Below, one piece after another: positions 34,220 to 42,516 of a stretch of DNA of 64,000 nucleotides. The translations under genes were made by a program, and so were the position numbers. The notes beneath the pieces are model-generated. The model saw only the letters and a program-made list of their open reading frames with translations, did not search any database and had not been told where the DNA came from. This stretch comes from Actinomycetota bacterium (GTDB lineage: Bacteria > Actinomycetota > Acidimicrobiia > Acidimicrobiales > Ilumatobacteraceae): NCBI GenBank assembly GCA_030645495.1, contig JAUSLV010000011.1:186001-250000 (forward strand), written 5' to 3'. Numbering within the stretch: the stretch's first letter is position 1; every line of letters begins with the position of its first letter.

Positions 34220-35530
34220 ATGGCTGCAACCGAACTCGACCAGGTCGTCAACCTCTGCAAGCGACGGGGCTTCGTGTACCCGTCCGCGGAGATCTACGGC
34301 GGATTCCGCTCCAGCTACGACTACGGCCCGCTGGGTTCGCTGATGCTGCGCAACGTGCGTGAGGCCTGGATCCGCACGATGGTGCAACAGCGCGACGATG
34401 TGGTGCTGATCGACGCGGCCATCCTCGCTCCGCCGCAGGTGTTCGAGGCCAGCGGCCACTTGGCCAACTTCAGCGACCCGCTGGTCGATTGCACCAAGTG
34501 CAAGCAGCGCTTCCGCGAAGACCATCTGATCGATCCCACCACGTGCCCGAACTGCGGTGCCGTCGGTTCCTTCACCGAGGCGCGCGCGTTCAACCTGATG
34601 TTCAAGACCTACGCCGGCCCGGTGGAGGGCCAGGGTGCCGAGGTGTACATGCGCCCCGAGACGGCGCAGGGCATGTTCGTGAACTTCCTCAACGTGCAGC
34701 AGACCAGCCGCAAGAAGCCGCCGTTCGGCATCGCCCAGGTGGGCAAGAGCTTCCGCAACGAGATCACCCCCGGCAACTTCATCTTCCGCACCCGCGAGTT
34801 CGAGCAGATGGAGCTCGAGTTCTTCGTCCCGCCCGCCGAGAGCGCGCAATGGTACGACTACTGGTGCACGGCCCGCCTGCAGTGGTACATCGATCTCGGC
34901 ATCCCCGCTGAGATGCTGATGCTGCGCCCACACGACGCCGACGAGCTCAGCCACTACAGCAGCGGCACCAGCGACATCGAGTTCATGTACCCGTGGGGCT
35001 GGGGCGAGCTGGAGGGTGTTGCGCAGCGCACTGACTACGACCTCAAGCAGCACGCCGCGCACAGCGGCCAGAAGCTCGACTACTTCGACCAGGCCAACAA
35101 CGAGCGCTACGTGCCGTACGTGATCGAGCCGGCCGCCGGTGTGAACCGGGCGATGGCCGCGTTCTTGCTGGCGGCGTACGACGAGGACGAGATCGACGGC
35201 GAGAAGCGCAGCATCCTGCGCCTGCACCCGCGCCTCGCCCCCTACAAGGTGGCCGTGCTGCCGCTGTCGAAGAAAGACACGCTCACTCCGCTGGCGCGCG
35301 AGATCTACGCCAAGCTGGCCGACCGGTACATGGTGGATTACGACGACACGCAGTCGATCGGCAAGCGCTACCGCCGCCAGGACGAGGTCGGCACCCCGTT
35401 GTGCGTCACTGTCGACTTCGAGTCGCTGGAAGACGGTGCGGTCACCATCCGCGACCGCGACACCACTCAGCAGGTGCGCGTGCCGATCGCCGACCTGCTC
35501 ACCGAGGTCGGTGCCCGCCTCGGCTTCTGA
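34220..35530 (+). CDS. glyS: Glycyl-tRNA synthetase (class II, single-chain)
   Basis: Charges tRNA-Gly. The 436-residue single-chain form matches the eukaryote/archaea/actinobacteria type. It opens with VNLCKRRGFVYPSAEIYGGFRSSYDYGPLG (shown in part). A four-Cys zinc-like site (CTKCKQ and CPNCG) sits in the insertion. Class II motif 2 is FRNEITPGNFIFRTREFEQME, preceded by YMRPETAQGMFVNF, and motif 3 is EPAAGVNRAMAAFL. The C-terminal anticodon-binding domain begins near LAPYKVAVLPLS. A TAGCCT box lies 9 nt before the ATG. Confidence 0.96.
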   Translation: MAATELDQVVNLCKRRGFVYPSAEIYGGFRSSYDYGPLGSLMLRNVREAWIRTMVQQRDDVVLIDAAILAPPQVFEASGHLANFSDPLVDCTKCKQRFREDHLIDPTTCPNCGAVGSFTEARAFNLMFKTYAGPVEGQGAEVYMRPETAQGMFVNFLNVQQTSRKKPPFGIAQVGKSFRNEITPGNFIFRTREFEQMELEFFVPPAESAQWYDYWCTARLQWYIDLGIPAEMLMLRPHDADELSHYSSGTSDIEFMYPWGWGELEGVAQRTDYDLKQHAAHSGQKLDYFDQANNERYVPYVIEPAAGVNRAMAAFLLAAYDEDEIDGEKRSILRLHPRLAPYKVAVLPLSKKDTLTPLAREIYAKLADRYMVDYDDTQSIGKRYRRQDEVGTPLCVTVDFESLEDGAVTIRDRDTTQQVRVPIADLLTEVGARLGF

Positions 35531-35540
35531 GCAGCTGCTG

Positions 35541-35555
35541 CCCGTTTGGAACGGG
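35541..35555 (+). terminator. Short hairpin after glyS
   Basis: CCCGTT-TGG-AACGGG forms a 6-bp stem with a 3-nt loop 10 bp after the glyS stop. No T-run follows, so this is a weak candidate for a U-less terminator. Confidence 0.4.
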
Positions 35556-35601
35556 TCGGTGCGGGGTACGAGTCAGGCAACTCCGACGAAAGAAGAACGT
35601 C

Positions 35602-35682
35602 ATGACGACGATCCTCATCATTGTGTTGCTCGTACTGCTGCTCGGCGGTGGCGGCTGGGGCTTCAGCCGTCGCGGCCGCTGA
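35602..35682 (+). CDS. Tiny hydrophobic peptide (26 aa)
   Basis: A 26-residue product starts MTTILIIVLLVLLLGGGGWG and ends with the basic tail FSRRGR. It is one membrane-spanning segment with a glycine run and an Arg-rich end, similar in style to small DUF3309-type hydrophobic peptides found in many bacteria. A purine-rich AGAAGAA stretch lies 5-6 nt before the ATG. It follows glyS by 71 bp with the hairpin between and is convergent with the sensor kinase. Too short for domain assignment; the composition argues that it is real. Confidence 0.55.
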   Translation: MTTILIIVLLVLLLGGGGWGFSRRGR

Positions 35683-35696
35683 CGACAACAGCGAGA

Positions 35697-37079
35697 TCAG
35701 CCGGCCAACGGTAGGCGGAAGCTCAGCCGAGCTCCGCCTCCCGGTGCCGCGCCGGCCGCCACCTGGCCGCCCATCGCGGTGACCAGTTCGCGCACGATGG
35801 CCAACCCCAGGCCGCTGGCGTTCTCGCGTCGCTCGGGGGCGTGGCGGGCCACATAGAGCCGCTCGAACACGTGCGGTCGATCGTGCTCGGGAATGCCCGG
35901 GCCGTCGTCGTCGACGGTCACCACTGCCCAGTTGCCCTCTGCGCGGGCCGACACGATCACCTTCGACGTGGCGTACTTGCCGGCGTTCTCCACCAGGTTG
36001 GCCAGCACCTGCCCCACGCGGTCGGCGTCGGCGACCACCGCCAACGGGCCTGTGGTGACCGGCTGGAACGTGATGCCCGGCCGCGCACCGGACACGCCCT
36101 CAGTAGCCGTGTGCACCGCTGCTGAGAGATCGAGGCGTTGCATGTCGAACGTGAACGCCTTGGCCTGCAGCTTCGCCAGGTCGAGCAGGTCGGCCACGAG
36201 GCGCTCGAGACGGCGCGACTCGGAGCGGATCACGCCAGCGGCGCGCACCGGATCGCCCGTACCGTCGGCGATCGCGTCGGCGTAGCCTCGGATCGAGGTG
36301 AGCGGGGTGCGCAGGTCGTGGCTGACGGACAACAAGAACTGTTGCTCGAGCAGGCGCGATCGTTCCAGCGACTCGGCCATCCCGTTGATGTTGTGCGCCA
36401 GGTCGGTGAGTTCGTCGTGGCGGTGCGGGGGAGGGGTGGGCACCCGGGTCGCGAGGTCGCCGGAAGCGATGCGCTGGGTGGCTGCCGTGGCTTCGCGCAG
36501 CGGCCTGGTGAGGTGCCGCCCCAGCAGGAACGCGGCGAGCAGCCCGAGCACGATCGTGGCGGCGGAGGCCCACAGGAACAGCACCACCGCCGGCCCGAGC
36601 CCGGCGTCGATCCGCCTGGTGGCGACCACGACGATCAGCCGACCGTTGGGCGATCTGGTGGGTGCGGCGGCGTAGGCGACTCTGTCGCGGCTACCCGAGA
36701 CGGTGGTGCCCGCTCTCATCGCGTTCGGATCGATGTCGTCCATCGTGATCGGCGAGGGCAAGGGGTCGCCCTGCAGGAGGTCCTTGTTGTCGGACACCAG
36801 CACCACGAGGTCATCGATCGGCATCACGGTGCGGAACGTGTTGAGGATGCGCATGCGGAGGCGCAATTGCCGGTCGCCCTCCTCCGTGCCGGCGATTCCT
36901 GCGGTGTCGACATCCAGCAACTCGTCGATGTTGGCGGCAATCTGCGTTGCGTAGTCGCGGGTGTCGTTCACGGTGTCCGCTCGAGCGCGCACGGCTGACA
37001 ACGCGATCGTGCCGGCGCCGGCGAGCAGCAACGTCGCGACCACCACACCAACGATCACCAGTGCCAGCCGACGCGTCAT
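35697..37079 (-). CDS. Sensor histidine kinase
   Basis: Membrane histidine kinase of 460 residues. Membrane segments at about 5-28 and 162-186 enclose an extracytoplasmic sensor of about 130 residues. A HAMP domain (about 187-240) and H box LLSVSHDLRTPLTSIRGY with H254 follow. N box LVENAGKYA and G boxes DDDGPGIPEHDRP and ASGLGLAIVRELV complete the kinase. It follows its response regulator gene by 48 bp on the same strand, forming a conventional two-component operon. The stimulus is unknown. Confidence 0.92.
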   Translation of the reverse strand: MTRRLALVIVGVVVATLLLAGAGTIALSAVRARADTVNDTRDYATQIAANIDELLDVDTAGIAGTEEGDRQLRLRMRILNTFRTVMPIDDLVVLVSDNKDLLQGDPLPSPITMDDIDPNAMRAGTTVSGSRDRVAYAAAPTRSPNGRLIVVVATRRIDAGLGPAVVLFLWASAATIVLGLLAAFLLGRHLTRPLREATAATQRIASGDLATRVPTPPPHRHDELTDLAHNINGMAESLERSRLLEQQFLLSVSHDLRTPLTSIRGYADAIADGTGDPVRAAGVIRSESRRLERLVADLLDLAKLQAKAFTFDMQRLDLSAAVHTATEGVSGARPGITFQPVTTGPLAVVADADRVGQVLANLVENAGKYATSKVIVSARAEGNWAVVTVDDDGPGIPEHDRPHVFERLYVARHAPERRENASGLGLAIVRELVTAMGGQVAAGAAPGGGARLSFRLPLAG

Positions 37080-37127
37080 CGCTGCCCAGGATCGTGGCGA
37101 GTTGTGAGGGTTGTGTGAGGCGGCACG

Positions 37128-37808
37128 TCAGCCCAGCCGGTACCCGACGCCCCACACGGTGGCCAGCGGCAGGTCGTCGCCCAGCTTCTTGCGCAGTTGT
37201 CGAACGTGCACATCCACGGTGCGGTCGTCACCGAACCAGTCGGCGCCCCACACTCCGTCGAGCAGTTGCTGGCGGGTGAGGGCGATGCCCTGGTTGCGGG
37301 CGAAGTGGGCCAACAGGTCGAACTCGCGGGTGGCGAGAGCGATCGCCTCAGCGCCTTTGCGTGCCTCACGCCGGGTGATGTCGACCTCGTAGTCGTCGCC
37401 CACGTGCACGATGTCGTGATGGTCGCGAGTGTCGGGCTGACCGCGACGCAAGATCGCCTTCACCCGGGCGACGATCTCGCGAGGGCTGAACGGCTTGGTG
37501 ACGTAATCGTCGGCACCAAGTTCCAGGCCGAGGATGCGGTCGATCTCACCGTCGCGTGCAGTGAGGAACAGCACCGGCACGCTGCTGCGAGCACGGATGC
37601 GACGACACACCTCGAACCCGTCGATGTCGGGCAGGCCGATGTCGAGCAGCACGATCGCCGGCCGCTGCTGCTCGATCAGATCGAGCCCGCGACCGCCGGT
37701 GGCTGCCTGCAGGACGCGGAAGCCGGCGTCGCGCAGGTACATGTCGAGCAGATCGGCGATGTTCGGGTCGTCTTCCACGACGACGACGGTGCGCTCGGCT
37801 TCGGCCAT
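37128..37808 (-). CDS. OmpR-family response regulator
   Basis: DNA-binding response regulator of 226 residues, first gene of a regulator-kinase operon. The receiver domain shows VEDDPNIADLL, phospho-acceptor D56 (IVLLDIGLPDIDGFEV) and the LGADDYVTKPFSP lysine. The winged-helix domain has LATREFDLLAHFARN, LTRQQLLDGVWG and DDRTVDVHVRQLRKKLG. The open frame runs 62 codons further upstream into the divergent monooxygenase gene. ATG 37808 gives the normal start and lies 6 nt after CAGCAT, a weak leaderless-type -10. Confidence 0.92.
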   Translation of the reverse strand: MAEAERTVVVVEDDPNIADLLDMYLRDAGFRVLQAATGGRGLDLIEQQRPAIVLLDIGLPDIDGFEVCRRIRARSSVPVLFLTARDGEIDRILGLELGADDYVTKPFSPREIVARVKAILRRGQPDTRDHHDIVHVGDDYEVDITRREARKGAEAIALATREFDLLAHFARNQGIALTRQQLLDGVWGADWFGDDRTVDVHVRQLRKKLGDDLPLATVWGVGYRLG

Positions 37809-37878
37809 CCGCTCATGCTGCCACGCTGCTACCGTGCCGAACGGCATCACCCGGATGCCACGTCTTCGGAGGAACATG

Positions 37879-38184
37879 ATGAGCAAGGTCTCCCTGTGGG
37901 TTCGCATCCCCGTCAAGCCCGGTACCCGCGCAGCGGCCGCCAAGGCCTTCCAGTTCGCCGTCGACAACGTGCAGAACGAGGCGGGCACGCTCACCTACAT
38001 CGTGCTCGAGGAAGAGGCCGACCCCGATGCGATCTTCGTGTTCGAGGTGTACTCCGACCACGATGCGCTCGCCGCTCACGGTGGCTCCGACTGGTTCAAG
38101 GAGTTCGGTCCGATGCTGGCGGGGTTCGCCGCCGGCAAGCCGGAGATGCACTTCCTCAACCCGCTGCTGGGCAAAGGACTCTGA
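37879..38184 (+). CDS. Antibiotic biosynthesis monooxygenase (ABM) domain protein
   Basis: A 101-residue dimeric alpha+beta barrel (ABM/YgiN type). Typical features are the N-terminal VRIPVKPGTRAAAAKAF, NEAGTLTYIVLEE and the EVYSDHDALAAHGGSDWFKEF block ending with MLAGFAAGKPEMHFL. Members include quinol monooxygenases and heme-degrading enzymes, and many have no known substrate. Two consecutive ATGs occur at 37876 and 37879; the second lies 6 nt after GGAGG and is preferred. It precedes trpC by 44 bp but has no known tie to tryptophan synthesis. Confidence 0.8.
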   Translation: MSKVSLWVRIPVKPGTRAAAAKAFQFAVDNVQNEAGTLTYIVLEEEADPDAIFVFEVYSDHDALAAHGGSDWFKEFGPMLAGFAAGKPEMHFLNPLLGKGL

Positions 38185-38198
38185 CCCTGCCCGTCGGG

Positions 38199-38227
38199 CT
38201 GAGCCACTGAGTTGCTGAGTCGCTGAG
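38199..38227 (+). repeat. Four CTGAG units at an exact 8-bp period before trpC
   Basis: CTGAG starts at 38199, 38207, 38215 and 38223, and the last copy ends 1 nt before the trpC ATG. The three-base spacers differ (CCA, TTG, TCG). No Shine-Dalgarno is present, so the repeat occupies the ribosome-docking region. A slippage repeat and a protein or RNA binding array are both possible. Confidence 0.55.
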
Positions 38228-38228
38228 C

Positions 38229-39005
38229 ATGGCCACCTACCTCGACACGATCGTCGCTCGCCACCGTGAGGTGGCCGCGGCCGATCATCGCCCCGTGCAG
38301 CCGCTGCTCGATGCGGCACGGTCGGCCGCGCCCGTCCGCGGTTTCCGTGCAGCGTTGGCGGCGTGCCCGCACCTGGCGGTGATCAGCGAGGTGAAGCGTC
38401 GCTCGCCCTCGAAGGGCGATCTCCACGCCGGCCTCGACCCGGCCACGTTGGCGCGCGAGTACGAGCGCGGTGGTGCATCGTGCCTGTCGGTGCTCACCGA
38501 CGAGCAGTTCTTCGGCGGCTCCGTCGCTGATCTGCAGGCGGCCCGCGCCGCCTGCTCGCTGCCCGTGCTGCGCAAGGATTTCACGGTCAGCGAACGCGAC
38601 GTGCTCGATGCTCGGCTGATGGGGGCCGACTGTGTATTGCTGATCGCGACCGCGCTCGACCGTGCCGAGCTGCTGGGTTTCCACGAACTCGCCGTCGACG
38701 TCGGCCTCGACGTGTTGGTGGAGATCCACGACGAGCCCGAGCTGGAGGTGGCGCTGGCCGCCGGCGCCACGCTGGTGGGTGTGAACCAGCGCGACCTCGT
38801 GACGTTCCAGGTGGATCACGAGCGAGCCGTGCGCATGGGCGGGGTGATGCCGGCGGGCGTGGTGCGTGTGGCGGAGAGCGGCGTTCGCGGCCCGGCCGAC
38901 GCCGCGTCTCTGCGCGCTGCCGGCTACCACGCGGTGCTCGTGGGCGAGTCGCTGGTCACCTCCGGTGATCCGGCCGGCGCCGTGCGCGACCTCACCCTGG
39001 CCTGA
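38229..39005 (+). CDS. trpC: Indole-3-glycerol phosphate synthase
   Basis: TIM-barrel enzyme that closes the indole ring in tryptophan synthesis. Family signature segments are ISEVKRRSPSKGDLH (general acid Lys), LSVLTDEQFFGGS, LRKDFTVSERDV, LVEIHDEPELEVAL, GVNQRDLVTF and VAESGVRGPADA. The 258-residue length is normal. It is the first trp gene here; trpE, trpG and trpD are not in the window. An 8-bp-period CTGAG repeat immediately precedes the ATG. trpF follows after 64 bp. Confidence 0.96.
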   Translation: MATYLDTIVARHREVAAADHRPVQPLLDAARSAAPVRGFRAALAACPHLAVISEVKRRSPSKGDLHAGLDPATLAREYERGGASCLSVLTDEQFFGGSVADLQAARAACSLPVLRKDFTVSERDVLDARLMGADCVLLIATALDRAELLGFHELAVDVGLDVLVEIHDEPELEVALAAGATLVGVNQRDLVTFQVDHERAVRMGGVMPAGVVRVAESGVRGPADAASLRAAGYHAVLVGESLVTSGDPAGAVRDLTLA

Positions 39006-39007
39006 CC

Positions 39008-39042
39008 GGCGCGGCGAGCGCGAAACAATCCCGAGCCGCGCC
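39008..39042 (+). repeat. Inverted repeat in the trpC-trpF gap
   Basis: GGCGCGGC (39008-39015) and GCCGCGCC (39035-39042) are perfect complements with a 19-nt loop. A TACCGT box follows at 39055-39060, 9 nt before trpF. It may be partial termination followed by an internal promoter. Confidence 0.35.
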
Positions 39043-39069
39043 ACCTCGCGCGGGTACCGTGGCATCACC

Positions 39070-39726
39070 ATGTTCGTGAAGATCTGCGGCATCACCAATG
39101 AGGACGACGCCCTGCTCGCAGTGGCGATGGGTGCCGACGCGGTCGGCTTCGTGTTCGCGCCGTCACAGCGACAGGTGGCGGTGCAGACGGTGTACGACAT
39201 CACCCGTCGTCTGCCACCCGAGATCCTCACCGTGGGCGTATTCCGCGACGAACTCCCCGAGCGCGTGATCGACACCGTCAACCGCGCCGGCCTCAAGGCC
39301 GCCCAGTTGCACGGTCACGAGTCACCGTCGATGGTGGAGGAAGTGGCGCAGAACCTGCGCTGGGTGATCAAGGCCGTGGTGGCCGGGTCGGTGGACGCCC
39401 GCCACGCCGATCAGTTCGGTACCGACCTGATCCTCGTCGACGCGCCTGCTCCCGGCTCCGGCCGGGTGTTCGACTGGTCGCTGGTCGACGACGTCGCCCC
39501 CGGCCCGCGCATCATCCTCGCCGGCGGGCTGAACCCCAACAATGTCGCCGAAGCGGTGCACATCGTGCAGCCGTGGGGCGTGGATGTCTCGTCCGGTGTC
39601 GAGCGTTCGCCCGGTAGGAAGGACGCACTGAAGGTGAAGGCCTTCATCGAACGGGCCCGGTCCGCTGCTCCGGCACGGCACCTCGGCCCCGACGTCATGC
39701 CCTACGACTGGGCTGACGACGAGTGA
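39070..39726 (+). CDS. trpF: Phosphoribosylanthranilate isomerase
   Basis: TIM-barrel isomerase of the tryptophan pathway. The start MFVKICGIT is diagnostic, followed by the ADAVGFVFAPSQRQV phosphate loop, LKAAQLHGHE, ILVDAPAPGSGRVFDW and the GGLNPNNVAEAV and GVDVSSGVERSPGRKD motifs. The 218 residues carry a short tail after the barrel. Many actinobacteria lack trpF and use PriA (HisA/TrpF) instead, so a dedicated trpF is notable. ATG 39070 is clear; the open frame upstream lies within trpC. Confidence 0.95.
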   Translation: MFVKICGITNEDDALLAVAMGADAVGFVFAPSQRQVAVQTVYDITRRLPPEILTVGVFRDELPERVIDTVNRAGLKAAQLHGHESPSMVEEVAQNLRWVIKAVVAGSVDARHADQFGTDLILVDAPAPGSGRVFDWSLVDDVAPGPRIILAGGLNPNNVAEAVHIVQPWGVDVSSGVERSPGRKDALKVKAFIERARSAAPARHLGPDVMPYDWADDE

Positions 39727-39770
39727 CCCCTCACCTCGAATGACCCCCACACAGTGTGAACGGAGATGCA

Positions 39771-40931
39771 ATGTCGCTGATGGCAGAGCCGTCGGCCAGC
39801 GGTCGCTTCGGCGAGTTCGGTGGCCGTTTCGTGCCCGAGACGCTGGTGCCTGCGTGCCAGGAGCTGGAAGCGGCGTTCGTCGAGGCGTGGGCCGACCCAT
39901 CGTTCCGTGCCGAGCTGGATGATGTGCTGCGCACCTACGCTGGGCGCCCCTCGATCCTCACCGAGTGCACGCAGCTCGGCGCCAAGCTGGGCCTGCGCCT
40001 CGTGCTGAAGCGCGAAGACCTCAATCACACCGGCTCGCACAAGATCAACAACGTGCTCGGCCAGGCGCTGCTCGCCAAGCGGATGGGCAAGAAGCGACTC
40101 GTGGCGGAAACCGGCGCCGGCCAGCACGGTGTCGCCTCCGCCACCGCCGCGGCGCTGTTGGGCATGGAGTGCAAGGTGTACATGGGGGCGGTCGACGTCG
40201 AGCGCCAGGCGCTCAACGTGTTCCGCATGAAGCTGCTCGGCAGCGAGGTGGAGGCCGTGCACAGCGGCAGCCGCACGCTGAAGGACGCGGTCAACGAGGC
40301 GATGCGCGACTGGGTGGCCACGGTCGAGACCAGTCACTACTGCCTCGGCTCGGTGATGGGCCCGCACCCGTACCCGTGGATGGTGCGCGAGTTCCACCGC
40401 GTGATCGGCCAGGAGGCCCGCGCGCAGAGCATCGAGATGTTCGGCGACGTGCCCGACGTGGTGGTGGCGTGCGTGGGCGGTGGTTCGAACGCGATCGGCA
40501 TCTTCAGCGGCTTCGTCGACGACCGCAGCCGGCTGGTCGGTGTCGAGCCCGCTGGCGGCGCGGCCGTCAGCCGCGCTCAGCCGGGGGTGGTGCACGGCAT
40601 GCGCAGCTACCTCATGCAGGACGAATACGGCCAGGTGCAAGAAGCGCACAGCATTTCTGCCGGGCTCGACTATCCGGGCGTGGGCCCCGAGCACTCGTAC
40701 CTCTCCAGCATCGGCCGTGCCGAATACCCCAACGTCACCGACGCCGAAGTGATCAAGGCCTTCCAGCTGCTGGCCCGCACGGAGGGCATCATCCCCGCGC
40801 TCGAGAGCGCGCATGCGTTGGCCTGGATCGTGCGTGCCGCTCCCGAGCTGCAGGGGCAGACGGTGATGATGAACCTGTCGGGTCGCGGCGACAAGGACGT
40901 CGCCCAGATGATGGACGTGTTGGCACTGTGA
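39771..40931 (+). CDS. trpB: Tryptophan synthase beta subunit
   Basis: PLP enzyme joining indole and serine. [13 protein letters not shown] near the N-terminus and the PLP lysine K91 in [15 protein letters not shown] mark TrpB. The glycine-rich phosphate-binding [10 protein letters not shown] and the C-terminal NLSGRGDKD are also present. The 386-residue length is typical of TrpB1. ATG 39771 was chosen because GGAG lies 6 nt upstream; an in-frame GTG at 39756 is less likely. The stop overlaps the trpA GTG (GTGA). Confidence 0.97.
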   Translation: MSLMAEPSASGRFGEFGGRFVPETLVPACQELEAAFVEAWADPSFRAELDDVLRTYAGRPSILTECTQLGAKLGLRLVLKREDLNHTGSHKINNVLGQALLAKRMGKKRLVAETGAGQHGVASATAAALLGMECKVYMGAVDVERQALNVFRMKLLGSEVEAVHSGSRTLKDAVNEAMRDWVATVETSHYCLGSVMGPHPYPWMVREFHRVIGQEARAQSIEMFGDVPDVVVACVGGGSNAIGIFSGFVDDRSRLVGVEPAGGAAVSRAQPGVVHGMRSYLMQDEYGQVQEAHSISAGLDYPGVGPEHSYLSSIGRAEYPNVTDAEVIKAFQLLARTEGIIPALESAHALAWIVRAAPELQGQTVMMNLSGRGDKDVAQMMDVLAL

Positions 40932-41725
40932 GCAACGAAGCGACCCCTCCGCACACGTACGGCCCGATGGAAACCGAGTTCCGCGCCAAGCGTGCTGCCG
41001 GCCACAAGCTGCTGGTGCCGTACATCACCGGCGGCTACCCGGGTTGGCAGAACGCCGTGCGTGCCTGTGCCGCAGCTGGCGCCGACGCGATCGAGATCGG
41101 CATCCCGTTCAGCGACCCGGTGATGGACGGCCCGGTCATCCAGCAGGCCTCGCAGGCGGCGCTGGAGGGCGGCGCCACGCCGGTCAGCATCCTGCACGAG
41201 GCTCGCTCGCTCGACGTCAGCATCCCGCTGGCCGTGATGCTGTACTACAACACGGTGCACCACGCCGGCCACGAGCGCTTCGCGGCGCAGCTGCGCGATG
41301 CAGGCATGGTGGCGGCGATCGTGCCCGACCTGCCGTTGGAGGAGTCCGGCCCGTGGTGCGCAGCGGCCGACGCGGCCGGCATCGAGACCGTGATGCTCGC
41401 CGCTCCCACCGCGCCCGACGAACGCCTGCCGCGCATCGCCGCCCGGGCCCGCGGCTTCGTGTACTCGGTGGGCCTGCTGGGCGTCACCGGCGAGCGCTCC
41501 GCGTTGGCCGACACTGCCGCAGCCTTGGCCAAGCGCCTCAAGGCCGTCACCGAGGTGCCGGTGTTGATCGGTGTCGGCGTGTCCAACGCGGCGCAGGCCA
41601 AGGAGGCCGTGCAGGTGGCCGACGGCGTGGTGATGGGCGCTTCCGTGGTGCGCCGGCTGATCGAGGGTGGCGCCGACGCGGTGGGCGAGTACGTCGCCGA
41701 TGTTCGCCGGGCGCTCGACGAGTGA
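40928..41725 (+). CDS. trpA: Tryptophan synthase alpha subunit
   Basis: Aldolase-type half of tryptophan synthase that releases indole from indole glycerol phosphate. The catalytic Glu lies in [18 protein letters not shown] and the catalytic Asp in [24 protein letters not shown] and the phosphate loop [14 protein letters not shown] follow. The 265 residues match the family. Start is GTG overlapping the trpB stop by 4 bp, and its own stop overlaps the next gene's GTG, so the three are translationally coupled. Confidence 0.97.
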   Translation: MSNEATPPHTYGPMETEFRAKRAAGHKLLVPYITGGYPGWQNAVRACAAAGADAIEIGIPFSDPVMDGPVIQQASQAALEGGATPVSILHEARSLDVSIPLAVMLYYNTVHHAGHERFAAQLRDAGMVAAIVPDLPLEESGPWCAAADAAGIETVMLAAPTAPDERLPRIAARARGFVYSVGLLGVTGERSALADTAAALAKRLKAVTEVPVLIGVGVSNAAQAKEAVQVADGVVMGASVVRRLIEGGADAVGEYVADVRRALDE

Positions 41726-42054
41726 GCGCCGGCGCCGACCAGCCCTGCGAGTTCGACCCGAACTGCGAGCTGTGCGAGGCCGCGAAGACCACCGACTGGT
41801 TCCACGAGGACGAGCTGTGCTGGGTGGCAGAGTGCGAGGCGTGCGGCACCCCGATGGTGGTGTGGAAGCGCCACGACCCGAACCCGCCCGCCGACGTACG
41901 TGAGGTGCTGCTGGCCCACCTGGCCGACGCCACAGCGGCGCACTACGGCTACGAGCACCGGGTGGACGACAACATGCGCTCGATACCGACCCACTACCAC
42001 GCCCATGCGCGGCCCAAGGGCGGGTTCTACGGGCACGGAATGCGCCGTCGGTAG
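41722..42054 (+). CDS. Small HIT-like, Cys-rich protein
   Basis: A 110-residue protein coupled to trpA by a GTGA overlap. It opens with a Cys-rich stretch (CEFDPNCELCEAA) and a second CxxC (CEACGTPMVVWKRH). It ends with THYHAHARPKGGFYGHG, resembling the His-X-His-X-His triad of HIT nucleotide-binding proteins. A zinc-binding, HIT-superfamily role is the best guess; the substrate is unknown. The last codon and stop overlap the -10 box of bcp. There is no evident link to tryptophan synthesis. Confidence 0.6.
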   Translation: MSAGADQPCEFDPNCELCEAAKTTDWFHEDELCWVAECEACGTPMVVWKRHDPNPPADVREVLLAHLADATAAHYGYEHRVDDNMRSIPTHYHAHARPKGGFYGHGMRRR

Positions 42055-42057
42055 AGT
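42052..42057 (+). promoter_or_regulatory. Leaderless-type -10 box (TAGAGT) of bcp overlapping a stop codon
   Basis: TAGAGT ends 6 nt before the bcp ATG. Its first three bases are the TAG stop codon of the upstream gene, so promoter and stop share sequence. Confidence 0.6.
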
Positions 42058-42063
42058 GGGCGG

Positions 42064-42516
42064 ATGCTCGCCGCCGGTTCCGCCGCCCCCGCCATCTCGT
42101 TGTCCGATCAGCACGGCACCACCGTCACCCTGGCGTCGTTCAAGGGTCGCCGGGTGATGGTGTTCTTCTACCCGAAGGCCAGCACACCGGGCTGCACCCA
42201 GCAGGCGTGCGCGCTGCGCGACATCGCCGGCCAGGTGGGCGACACGGCGATCGTGGGCATCAGCCCCGACAAGCCGGCCGCGCAGAAGAAGTTCGACGAC
42301 AAGTACGAGCTGGGCTACCCGCTGCTGGCCGACACAGACCACGCCGTCGCCGAGGCGTTCGGCGTCTGGAAGCTGAAGAAGAACTACGGCAAGGAGTACA
42401 TGGGCATCGAGCGCTCGGCGTTCCTCATCGGAGCCAACGGGAAGATCGAGCAGGCCTGGTACAAGATCAGCCCGAAGGACACCCCCGTCAAACTGCTGGA
42501 GGCACTGGGCGCATGA
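42064..42516 (+). CDS. bcp: Thioredoxin-dependent peroxiredoxin (Bcp/PrxQ)
   Basis: Reduces hydrogen peroxide and organic peroxides. The AhpC/TSA fold has the peroxidatic C44 in FYPKASTPGCTQQACALRD and the resolving C49 five residues later, the atypical two-Cys PrxQ pattern. SPDKPAAQKKFDDKY and YPLLADTDHAVAEAFGVW are family-typical. The 150-residue length fits. It has its own leaderless promoter, and its stop overlaps the start of the next gene (ATGA). Confidence 0.95.
   Translation: MLAAGSAAPAISLSDQHGTTVTLASFKGRRVMVFFYPKASTPGCTQQACALRDIAGQVGDTAIVGISPDKPAAQKKFDDKYELGYPLLADTDHAVAEAFGVWKLKKNYGKEYMGIERSAFLIGANGKIEQAWYKISPKDTPVKLLEALGA

Noticed and set aside
38199-38227. CRISPR-like array
   Set aside because: The units are 5 bp with 3-bp spacers, far too short. 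No repeats of CRISPR length and no cas genes exist in the window.
38185-38228. trp leader peptide and attenuator before trpC
   Set aside because: No short ORF with consecutive Trp codons and no terminator with a T-run is present. Only the CTGAG array is seen.
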